Shown piece after piece: positions 1-5,336 of a stretch of DNA of 5,621 nucleotides (positions are counted from its first letter, which is position 1; the number at the start of each line of letters is the position of its first letter). The translations under genes and the position numbers were made by a program. This DNA is from a bacterium (lineage in GTDB: Bacteria; Bacteroidota; Ignavibacteria; Kapaibacteriales; UBA2268), in contig JAUHXN010000199.1 of NCBI GenBank assembly GCA_030426865.1, positions 1 to 5,621 of the forward strand, written 5' to 3'. The notes under the pieces were generated by a model that made no database searches, had not been told where the DNA came from, and saw only the letters and a program-made list of their open reading frames with translations.

Positions 1-1210
1 CTCCAGAAGCATTAACAGCAATATTACGTGTGCCTGCACCTGTTAAGTTACCTAACGTAGTTGCACCAATAAGCGTTGAAGCTCCAGTGATATATAAGTC
101 ACCATCTACATTTAACGCAGGAGTACCTACAACACCGTCGATATCCAGTTGCAACGAAGCAGTATTATTACCAATTCTATTTCCAGTACTATTTGCTATG
201 AATGTATCGTTTATAAGCAAATCGCCAGTTGAGTTTGAAATAGCACCTTGTTGGTCTAAAGTACCAACATGTGTAGTGTTGCCATCAACATTCAAATCAG
301 TATCAACATCTAAAGAACCTGTTACATTCGCATCATCATTAATTACTACATCACCTGTAGAATTTGAAACTGCTCCTTGTTGGTCTAACGTTCCAGTAGT
401 AGTCACATTCCCAAAAGTTTGTTGACCAGTCCATGTATTAGTGTTAGATAAGTTGATTCCAAGTGGTGTACCTGTAGTTCCATTTCCAGTCAATGTAGTA
501 TTTGTGTTAACTGAATTTTCAGCAACAACAACTTGTCCAGAGGGATTAACAGCTAAATTTCTTGTACCAGCACCAGTTAAGTTGCTTAAAGTAGTTGCTC
601 CAGTTGCAGTTAAAGTACCTGGAATAGTTACTCCACTTGAAGTTGCTAGGATAGCATCAGTAGCATCTACTTGTATATGTGCTGTATTTGTTGTTGTATT
701 ATAGCTTAGAGCTAATTCAGTATTATTTAATTCCCCATCAGCTGGGCCAATGTGCATTGTACTTTCTTCTACATATACATCACTCCATCTATTTCCATCT
801 GAACCTACACTTCCTGTACCACTTTCAGCTGGAGTCAAATTACCTTCTATATCAAGAACTCCGCCTTGACTTTGTGATAATAATAAATTATCAAGTCTGT
901 ATTGAGCAACAAGTGAACCGCCAACATATACGTCAAGTATATGATAATTAGTAACTGTATTAGATGCAATAGCAGTCCACCCAGCACCAGATATGTTAGC
1001 TATAATTATACCTGATCCATTGGGAGTATAATTAGCTGCTGGCTGAGTGTAAAGCAGTGTGGCAGTGCCACCATTGTAATTATTTAATCTAATTTCTACA
1101 CTAACTGGTGCAGTGCCAGTATTAACTATTGCCACTTTGATTGGGTCTAATGCACTAGCAGAACTGATAGCCAGTAGTGTCAACGCAATGAGTAAAAAGA
1201 TTCTTTTCAT
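1..1210 (-). CDS. Secreted repetitive tail-fibre-like protein (N-terminal 403 residues, C-terminus off the left edge)
   Basis: The minus strand is open without a stop from an ATG at 1210 to position 1. The N-terminus is a clear Sec signal peptide (MKRIFLLIALTLL, cleavage likely after A18-S19-A20). Residues 21-125 look like a beta-rich domain without obvious repeats. Residues 133-147 (GSVGSDGNRWSDVYV) resemble the segment that often starts the shaft of tail-fibre and S74-peptidase-type proteins. From about residue 195 on, the chain is low-complexity, rich in Thr/Gly/Asn/Ser, with phrases such as NTWTGQQTFGNV and TLTGNGTTGTPLGIN that are typical of trimeric fibre shafts. Two internal repeat families are visible (listed separately). 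The start is supported by AAGG 7 nt upstream. The signal peptide argues for a bacterial surface or secreted protein rather than a phage virion part. Family knowledge suggests a C-terminal intramolecular chaperone (S74) or sorting domain, but that part is outside the window. Function is inferred to be adhesion or surface structure; the gene's existence is near certain. Confidence 0.9.
   Translation of the reverse strand, partial: MKRIFLLIALTLLAISSASALDPIKVAIVNTGTAPVSVEIRLNNYNGGTATLLYTQPAANYTPNGSGIIIANISGAGWTAIASNTVTNYHILDVYVGGSLVAQYRLDNLLLSQSQGGVLDIEGNLTPAESGTGSVGSDGNRWSDVYVEESTMHIGPADGELNNTELALSYNTTTNTAHIQVDATDAILATSSGVTIPGTLTATGATTLSNLTGAGTRNLAVNPSGQVVVAENSVNTNTTLTGNGTTGTPLGINLSNTNTWTGQQTFGNVTTTGTLDQQGAVSNSTGDVVINDDANVTGSLDVDTDLNVDGNTTHVGTLDQQGAISNSTGDLLINDTFIANSTGNRIGNNTASLQLDIDGVVGTPALNVDGDLYITGASTLIGATTLGNLTGAGTRNIAVNASG
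2..67 (-). repeat. Intragenic repeat A, copy 2 (22 residues)
   Basis: Residues 382-403 of the fibre-like protein (core TLGNLTGAGTRNIAVN) match residues 204-225 at 19 of 22 positions, 178 residues apart. The copies are more alike in protein than in DNA, so this is an old or conserved duplication. Confidence 0.8.
206..262 (-). repeat. Intragenic repeat B, copy 2 (19 residues)
   Basis: Residues 317-335 (TLDQQGAISNSTGDLLIND) match residues 274-292 at 16 of 19 positions. The two copies are 43 residues (129 bp) apart and share the DNA string ccttgttggtcta. Confidence 0.8.
335..391 (-). repeat. Intragenic repeat B, copy 1 (19 residues)
   Basis: Residues 274-292 (TLDQQGAVSNSTGDVVIND) of the fibre-like protein. 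Together with the copy at 206-262 it defines a 43-residue period in the shaft, as expected for stacked beta-strand fibre modules. Confidence 0.8.
536..601 (-). repeat. Intragenic repeat A, copy 1 (22 residues)
   Basis: Residues 204-225 (core TLSNLTGAGTRNLAVN) of the fibre-like protein, repeated at residues 382-403 with three substitutions. In both copies it is preceded by a Gly-Ala-Thr-Thr and followed by Pro/Ala-Ser-Gly. Confidence 0.8.
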
Positions 1211-1639
1211 AGAATTACCTTAAATTAATATTAAATAGATTGTTATAAAAACAAACATATAAAATAAATTGATAACTATTTAATAATTGAGGTAAAATCA
1301 TAGGGCAAAGCAAATTCTCATCTCAAACTTTTATCAACAAAAGAATAGTATGGAAATCGACATTCAAATATATCTCTTAGATGTGTCAATCATATAAAAT
1401 AACATGCTTAAAAAAAGTCGATGATTCAGTTGGACAGAAATAATTTAATTGCAGACTCTCAAGCTGATAATCTTGTTTACTATTTTCAACTGAATATTAA
1501 TTAAGTGACAAGTACATCATATAATTATCAAAAAAAGTTACCTTTCTAAGACCGTTTTAACAGGAGGACAATTAAAGTACGATTATTATACTCAGATGGG
1601 CAGCAAACTTTTGATTGCAATAAAACAAAAGGAATTATT
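1211..1639. other. Gene-poor intergenic region, 429 bp
   Basis: Nothing here is supported as a gene. Besides the candidate promoter at 1252-1259 there are only short stretches of protein-like translation on the plus strand: 27 codons from the ATG at 1421, and an open frame from 1509 that ends shortly after 1640 and reads in part YLSKTVLTGGQLKYDYYTQ. They lie in different frames and lack start signals, so they may be gene remnants or chance. No hairpin terminator, tRNA or tandem repeat was found. Confidence 0.4.
1252..1259 (-). promoter_or_regulatory. Candidate Bacteroidota-type -7 box for the fibre-like gene
   Basis: Read on the minus strand, this is TATGTTTG, a full match to the Bacteroidota -7 consensus TAnnTTTG. 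It would give a leader of about 35 nt before the ATG at 1210. I see no clear TTTG/TTG -33 element at the usual distance upstream, so this is a partial match only. Confidence 0.4.
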
Positions 1640-1795
1640 ATGGGGAATAAAATAATCGTAGTCCTAAAAGTACTATCGCCGATAAGCTCTAAAATAAATC
1701 CAAATAAAAACATTCACTGTTTGCTAATTGAAATGTTGATTGAGACGAGTAAGGTGACTGAGTTGAATGAAAGAAACGAATCGAATAATGATTAA
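1640..1795 (+). CDS. Possible small protein, 51 residues, unrecognised
   Basis: This ORF starts at an ATG with a strong ribosome binding site (AAAAGGA, 6 nt before the start) and ends at TAA. It encodes MGNKIIVVLKVLSPISSKIN followed by a polar, charged tail ending NERNESNND. The first half is moderately hydrophobic and the second is rich in Glu/Asn/Thr. It is not a convincing signal peptide or membrane helix, because Lys and Pro interrupt the hydrophobic run. I recognise no family. The Shine-Dalgarno match is the main support; an ORF of this size can occur by chance, and the surrounding DNA looks degenerate. It could equally be a fragment of a larger decayed gene. Confidence 0.35.
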   Translation: MGNKIIVVLKVLSPISSKINPNKNIHCLLIEMLIETSKVTELNERNESNND

Positions 1796-1884
1796 ATAGA
1801 ATTGGATGATGTTTTTGAATAATCAAAAATTTACTAAATTTGATTTCTATATTCAATAAATTCTTTCATTAGTTAATTTAAATG

Positions 1885-1892
1885 TAGGTTTG
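1885..1892 (+). promoter_or_regulatory. TAGGTTTG, Bacteroidota-type -7 box directly before the start codon
   Basis: TAGGTTTG matches TAnnTTTG fully and ends 7 nt before the ATG at 1900. If used, transcription would begin at or next to the start codon, giving a nearly leaderless message. The same bases include AGG, which could instead act as a weak ribosome binding site. No good -33 element is evident. Confidence 0.3.
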
Positions 1893-1899
1893 AATTGAT

Positions 1900-2418
1900 A
1901 TGAAGATAACCATTATAAAATCATTAACTGTTCGGAGTTTTTTAGTTTTATTATTAGTTTTATTTAAGACTTCATAAAAAACTAAATAATACAAAAGTCT
2001 TAATAATTGCAGATGGTAAGACTTTTTCAATAGAAAAAGTTAATCGGGAATCGAGTTATTTTAAATTTTACAGTGAAGATAGTGATATGAATCACCATGC
2101 TGATTTTGAATTGGTCTCTAATGATAAAAATGAAAGATTGACAATTATAATTGATAGGGTGGTTGAAAGTAATGGTAGAAATACTTTAAAAGGAAATATT
2201 CAACTCGATAGTAATAAAACCTTGATTAAATATAAAACAAGTGACCTTTCTATTAAATTTACAGAAGGAGAATTGAATGTAGAAGAAGTATCAAAAAAGA
2301 CTGGAGTTGTGAAACTTAAGGCAAAAGAATTATGCACCTTAAAAAAGATAAGTCTTATGATAGCATAAACTTTGATATACCTGTAGAATTGGAAATTGAA
2401 GTCGTAAAAATAATATAA
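1900..2418 (+). pseudogene. Broken gene for a small exported protein (two frame changes)
   Basis: A signal-peptide-like N-terminus (MKITIIKSLTVRSFLVLLLV) starts at 1900 and stops at TAA 1975-1977 after 25 codons. A second frame is open from 1958 to 2368 and carries the body (ADGKTFSIEKVNRESSYFKF and on, with alternating beta-like strands such as NERLTIIIDRVV and KTGVVKLKAKE). It ends early at TAA 2366-2368. The original frame resumes at 2347 and reads YDSINFDIPVELEIEVVKII to TAA at 2416-2418, a natural-looking C-terminus. The joined product would be about 172 residues. One base is out of register somewhere in 1958-1974, and a compensating shift falls at the A-run 2341-2346. The ATG at 2087, which would begin a 93-residue ORF in the middle frame, has no ribosome binding site and lies inside the body, so it is probably not a true start. 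I recognise no family; the shape suggests a small beta-rich periplasmic or surface protein. Sequence errors could also explain the breaks. Confidence 0.6.
2341..2347 (+). other. In-phase A_AAA_AAG slippery heptamer
   Basis: The zero-frame codons are TTA AAA AAG, so the heptamer A_AAA_AAG is in the exact phase used for -1 ribosomal frameshifting in bacterial dnaX and IS3-type elements. Slipping here bypasses the TAA at 2366 and adds a C-terminus ending in VVKII at 2415. A weak hairpin (2351-2371: AGT, bulged C, TTATG, loop ATAG, CATAAACT) follows after 3 nt. The sequence is seen directly; frameshifting activity is only inferred. Confidence 0.35.
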
Positions 2419-2508
2419 AAACGTTAGATTATCAAAGATAATGAATATGTTTAGTAAATCAAAAAACTGATGAAGTTGAATCTATATATTCAAAAGCAGG
2501 AATAATAC

Positions 2509-2880
2509 ATGAGCGAAGTTGAATTTTTTAACAAATATTTTGAAGGCCAAAAGCAAATCTATAAGCTAGTTGGTATAATGGAATTCTATAGATATAGGTA
2601 CAAAATGTGTAAAATAAGAAACAATACTTGTTCTCCTCCAACTATTAGTATCTTATTTCCCCTTGATGATTATACTATACCTTATATACTGGACGTACTT
2701 ACAAAATGTAAAATAGATTTCTCAACTTCATATAGATTAGACAACCCAAACTTTGTTATACAGCGCGCCATTACACAAACGGAAAATATAAAACCAAGTG
2801 AATATGTAAAAATTAGATTTTCTACCCTTCTTTCAAAAGGTAATTACGAAAAAATATTGGCAGAAAGGAATGTAAAGTAG
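2509..2880 (+). CDS. Uncharacterised protein, 123 residues
   Basis: The ORF starts at an ATG preceded by GCAGGA with an 8-nt spacer, a good ribosome binding site, and ends at TAG. The frame is closed at 2503-2505 just upstream, which fixes this as the first usable ATG. The product begins MSEVEFFNKYFEGQKQIYKL, has no signal peptide or membrane segment, and is rich in Tyr, Lys, Ile and Arg. It has three cysteines (34, 41, 67) without a clear metal-binding spacing. Residues 46-65 (ISILFPLDDYTIPYILDVLT) are the most hydrophobic part and could be a buried core. I recognise no family. It lies 90 bp after the broken exported gene and is probably cytoplasmic, unlike all its neighbours. The hairpin at 2931-2957 may end its transcript. 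The role is unknown; codon use and the ribosome binding site make it a likely real gene. Confidence 0.6.
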   Translation: MSEVEFFNKYFEGQKQIYKLVGIMEFYRYRYKMCKIRNNTCSPPTISILFPLDDYTIPYILDVLTKCKIDFSTSYRLDNPNFVIQRAITQTENIKPSEYVKIRFSTLLSKGNYEKILAERNVK

Positions 2881-2930
2881 TGAGTCATTTTATAAAGTAC
2901 ATCTCTATACATAAGAATTTATAAAATAAC

Positions 2931-2957
2931 AGCCCTATTATCAGAGATAATAGGGCT
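2931..2957. terminator. Perfect 12-bp hairpin between convergent genes
   Basis: AGCCCTATTATC (2931-2942) pairs perfectly with GATAATAGGGCT (2946-2957) around a 3-nt loop. It lies between the ends of the plus-strand gene at 2880 and the minus-strand gene at 2986. Read leftwards, the stem is followed by GTTATTTTATAAATT, which is moderately T-rich, so it fits best as the terminator of the minus-strand pair. Read rightwards, the tail is TGAAATTAAACTTT, a poor U-tract. It probably serves both directions. Confidence 0.75.
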
Positions 2958-2985
2958 TGAAATTAAACTTTCAAAATAGGAATTT

Positions 2986-3663
2986 CTATTGTTTTAATAC
3001 AATGATCCCTTGATGTATATTTTTTTCAATGTCTTTTTGATTAGCTGAATTTGGTTCTATTATTAAGTTTTCATTTTTGAAAATCAGTGAAGGGTTTATT
3101 TCAACTAATAAAGAATTTAGTTCTTCATCAGATAAAGATACTTTTTCTTTGAAATTTATACTTAAGTTTTCAGTTTGATTACTTGTAAAGTTAAAATCAA
3201 TTGCATCACCATCGATATAATAACTTCCACTAATAATTATTGTATTCTTATCTTGAGTTGCAAAATCTCCGAACAAGGTATCGCCAACATAATATACTCT
3301 TTCAGACTCCGAAAACTTGTGAAGCTCAAATTTAATTCTGTCGTAATCACCTTCAGGTACACTTGCTTTCGACACAAAATATAGGTGTCCTGTTGAGTCC
3401 GCTTTTATTAACATGGGTTCTAATTTTAAATCTTGTTCATCAGACCCATTGCCTAATTTAAGTCTTGAAATTAGAACTCTAAAATCATTAATTACCAAAG
3501 AATCAATTTCAACATTTTTAAACGATGAGCTGTTCACCTTGTAAACTGCCCTATTCTCGAATTTAGACTTAATCTCAACTTGAGCCATACCTTCTGGACT
3601 AGTAGAATCATCACTACATGATACAATTAGTATTACCATAAGTATTAAATATACTTTTTTCAT
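2986..3663 (-). CDS. Lipoprotein, DUF4382-like, 225 residues
   Basis: The N-terminus MKKVYLILMVILIVSC is a type II signal peptide with lipobox I-V-S-C (Cys16). The mature start C-S-D-D-S-T-S-P resembles the acidic lipoprotein export signals that send Bacteroidota lipoproteins to the cell surface. The body is beta-rich, with segments VEIDSLVINDFRVLISRLKL (51-70), LYFVSKASVPEGDYDRIKFE (94-113) and INFKEKVSLSDEELNSLLVE. The 'hydrophobic strand, then P-x-G-x-Y-x-x-I-x-x-x-L' pattern is typical of DUF4382 domains, which are of unknown function and occur in envelope lipoproteins; the assignment is by pattern only. The start has AAAAGG 9 nt upstream. It lies 50 bp after the stop of the beta-barrel gene on the same strand, so the two are probably co-transcribed and may act together at the outer membrane. 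The stop is followed by the hairpin at 2931-2957. The gene appears intact. Confidence 0.85.
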   Translation of the reverse strand: MKKVYLILMVILIVSCSDDSTSPEGMAQVEIKSKFENRAVYKVNSSSFKNVEIDSLVINDFRVLISRLKLGNGSDEQDLKLEPMLIKADSTGHLYFVSKASVPEGDYDRIKFELHKFSESERVYYVGDTLFGDFATQDKNTIIISGSYYIDGDAIDFNFTSNQTENLSINFKEKVSLSDEELNSLLVEINPSLIFKNENLIIEPNSANQKDIEKNIHQGIIVLKQ

Positions 3664-3713
3664 AATTTATAACCTTTTAATTAATATTTAAATGTACATA
3701 ATAATTTTAATAT

Positions 3714-4190
3714 TTACGGATAAAATCTAAATCCAAGTGCACCTTCTATATCTGCACCAACCCCATTTGTAATTCCAACTAAAGGTCCGAGCTCTAGAAA
3801 TACCTCAAATTTCTTACTGGGCTTGAAATTTACTCCCATTATTCCTTTCACGCCAAGACCCAAATCATCATCTCTTTTATGCTTTTCTTTAAAAAAACCA
3901 TCACCATCACCTAATCCAATTACTGCACCAACACCAGCATATAATTCAAAATCCCGACTGTTAAAAGCCTGAGGGAAGTTGAATGTATAAATTCCATCAA
4001 ATCTAACTCCTCCATAATGACTTTTGAGTCCTAAATTAAAAATCCAATCATTACTAGAGCCAGTTCTTGACTTTAATGTTATTCCTGTAGGTTCACCTAC
4101 AATTAAACCAAATCCTAAATCCGCTCTAGCACTATAACTAAATATAAAAATAATAATGAGAATAAGAACTTTTTTCAATATGTTACCCAT
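3714..4190 (-). CDS. Small outer-membrane beta-barrel protein, 158 residues
   Basis: The N-terminus (LKKVLILIIIFIFSYSARA, cleavage likely after A21-R22-A23) is a Sec signal peptide. The mature chain is made of alternating, glycine-rich strands separated by turns: GFGLIVGEPTGITLK (26-40), WIFNLGLKS (49-57), FELYAGVGAVIGLGDG (81-96), LGLGVKGIMGVNFK (110-123), KFEVFLELGPLVGI (127-140), and a last strand ALGFRFYP (151-158). The GEPTGI motif near the mature start occurs in small eight-stranded barrels such as the DUF3996 family. The acidic/basic insert KEKHKRDDD (101-109) would be a loop. The start ATG has an A/T-rich upstream with no Shine-Dalgarno, which is common in Bacteroidota; a TTG at codon 5 is a less likely alternative. 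It is the first gene of a probable two-gene operon with the lipoprotein downstream. Transport or structural roles are possible, but nothing here decides. Confidence 0.82.
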   Translation of the reverse strand: MGNILKKVLILIIIFIFSYSARADLGFGLIVGEPTGITLKSRTGSSNDWIFNLGLKSHYGGVRFDGIYTFNFPQAFNSRDFELYAGVGAVIGLGDGDGFFKEKHKRDDDLGLGVKGIMGVNFKPSKKFEVFLELGPLVGITNGVGADIEGALGFRFYP

Positions 4191-4216
4191 AAAAAAATTG
4201 TGAAATTAACTTTTAA

Positions 4217-4246
4217 ATTATACTATATACGAAAAGTAACTACAAA
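4217..4246 (-). promoter_or_regulatory. Candidate promoter for the beta-barrel/lipoprotein pair
   Basis: On the minus strand, TTTGTA (4241-4246) and TATAAT (4217-4222) are separated by 18 nt and sit 27 nt before the ATG at 4190. TTTG is also the Bacteroidota -33 element, while the TATAAT box is sigma70-like rather than TAnnTTTG. AT-rich DNA makes chance matches common. Confidence 0.35.
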
Positions 4247-4410
4247 CGGATTTTTGGGAGTTGAAATTATCTAATAGATAAGCATTAAAAGTATAATAAA
4301 AACAATACCCCCATTATTAGATAGCAGAGCTTTATTCCTAATTTTAAACTTAAAATGAAGTCGAAATCTAAGTGGTCGAATTAATCCATACGCTTCCCTT
4401 CTCATGATTT

Positions 4411-4443
4411 TCTCAATAAAGTATATTTTTATACTTTTTGAGA
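4411..4443. promoter_or_regulatory. Palindromic operator or hairpin upstream of the LamG lipoprotein
   Basis: TCTCAA-t-AAAGTATA (4411-4425) pairs with TATACTTTTTGAGA (4430-4443) around a TTTT loop: 14 base pairs with one bulged T. Its core AAAGTATATTTTTATACTTT (4418-4437) is a perfect inverted repeat with a 4-nt centre, the form of a dimeric repressor site. It lies 58 nt before the TTG start and overlaps TATACTTTTTG, close to a TAnnTTTG box on the plus strand. It could also be a hairpin in the 5' leader. Function is inferred. Confidence 0.5.
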
Positions 4444-4464
4444 CAATAAACGTACTTGTGTGTT

Positions 4465-4516
4465 AATAGAGTACATTATTTTTAAACATAAAGGAAATAT
4501 CTTGAAGTACTCTATT
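4465..4516 (+). promoter_or_regulatory. Inverted repeat bracketing the ribosome binding site and TTG start
   Basis: AATAGAGTAC (4465-4474) is the exact reverse complement of GTACTCTATT (4507-4516). The 32-nt loop holds the AAAGGA ribosome binding site (4490-4495) and the TTG start (4502-4504). In RNA this 10-bp stem would enclose the start site and pair with codons 2-5. It could modulate translation, but the arms may match by chance. Confidence 0.3.
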
Positions 4517-5251
4517 CTAATCTTATCATTATTCTTATTATTCTCTTGCAAGAAGAAAGAAGATAACCCAACAAACCCATCGGATAAAATATGTATCCCA
4601 ATCTCACTTTAATCAAGTTTAATTGCTTATTATCCATTTTCAAGTGGAAGTATTGACGACCATAAAAATGCTAATGATTTAGCTAATAAGAACAATGCAG
4701 AACCTACAGAGGGTAGAGAAGGTGGTAATAATTGTGCTTATAAGTTTAGTGATGTTACTCCTAATTATTTGATGATGGATAATCCAAAATTTCTAAATAA
4801 CCTACGCAAATACTCTGTTTCGCTATGGTATAAGCATTCTATAGAAAATGAAGGACAATTTGAAGTACTCTTATCAAGAGGTGATGAGCATAATCAAACT
4901 CCTGCAAACAATAGAACAATGTCTATTGGTATATATGACATTAATAAAGCAACTTTTTTTAATAATTTGCACTCTGTATGGGATAATTCTGATCAAAATA
5001 GTTTAAATCAATGGTATCATTTAGTTGCTACATGCAATTTTGATACAAAAACTATGACACTTTATCAGAATGGAAAAATAATGGAACAAAAAATAAGTAT
5101 TACTAATGATGTCGCCAACCCTATAAATGCTGGAGATTTAATTATTGGAAAGTTTTTCAATGGCTCAATTGATGATATAGCGATTTTCAATAAAGAACTT
5201 TCACAAGATGAAGTACTAGAATTATATACAACTGAAGCGTGTTGCGATTAG
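4502..5251 (+). pseudogene. LamG-domain lipoprotein interrupted by one in-frame stop (TAA at 4610-4612)
   Basis: A TTG start with AAAGGA 6 nt upstream begins MKYSILILSLFLLFSC, a lipoprotein signal peptide with Cys16 followed by KKKED, which resembles a Bacteroidota surface-export signal. After ICIPISL the same frame meets TAA at codon 37, then continues without another stop to TAG at 5249-5251 (249 sense and stop positions before the final stop). The part after the break is a standard LamG/concanavalin-like domain: LIAYYPF (40-46), YSVSLWYK (104-111), QWYHLVAT (170-177), LYQNGK (187-192) and GSIDDIAIFNKELSQDEVLE (221-240), the usual C-terminal LamG signature. Such domains bind carbohydrate or protein ligands at the cell surface. 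CAA to TAA is one possible one-base cause. An ORF can start at the ATG at 4769, but it would lack the signal and the first LamG strands. Options are recent pseudogene, sequence error, or stop readthrough; TAA ends other genes here, so general stop reassignment is unlikely. Confidence 0.8.
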
Positions 5252-5336
5252 AATCACTATTTTCTTTTTGTTACTTTTTTAGCTTCATGTGTTTATTATA
5301 GAAATGGGTTTTTAAAACTTAAATTAGGTAAACATC

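Larger units (their letters stand above)
4191..4501. other. Divergent intergenic region, 311 bp
   Basis: This region separates the minus-strand beta-barrel pair from the plus-strand LamG lipoprotein, so it should hold promoters for both. It contains the candidate promoter at 4217-4246, the hairpin at 4411-4443 and the inverted repeat at 4465-4516. No ORF or RNA gene was found. Confidence 0.6.

Noticed and set aside
30..951. Three plus-strand ORFs (30-425, 441-704, 679-951)
   Set aside because: They lie antisense to the long open fibre-like gene, have Pro/Val- or Leu/Tyr-rich compositions typical of reverse translation, and lack ribosome binding sites.
1424..1495. 9-bp inverted repeat ATTCAGTTG / CAACTGAAT, 54 nt apart
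   Set aside because: A match of this length is expected by chance at this spacing in AT-rich DNA and it has no flanking context.
1821..1845. AT-rich hairpin AATCAAAAATTT-act-AAATTTGATT
   Set aside because: It needs a 2-nt bulge, has only two G-C or C-G bases in the arms, and lacks a clear U-tract, so it is too weak to call a terminator.
1211..2508. Insertion sequence or transposase remnant
   Set aside because: No transposase motif, terminal inverted repeats or target-site duplication could be seen, despite the degenerate look of the region.
3175..3384. Plus-strand 69-codon ORF
   Set aside because: It lies entirely antisense within the well-supported lipoprotein gene and has no domain features of its own.
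4267..4323. Small inverted repeats TTATCT-aat-AGATAA and TATCTAATA / TATTAGATA
   Set aside because: Short A/T-only matches that are common by chance in this composition.
4503..5220. String TGAAGTACT seen three times (4503, 4861, 5212 regions)
   Set aside because: The copies lie within coding sequence at unrelated protein positions with no common flanks; probably coincidence.
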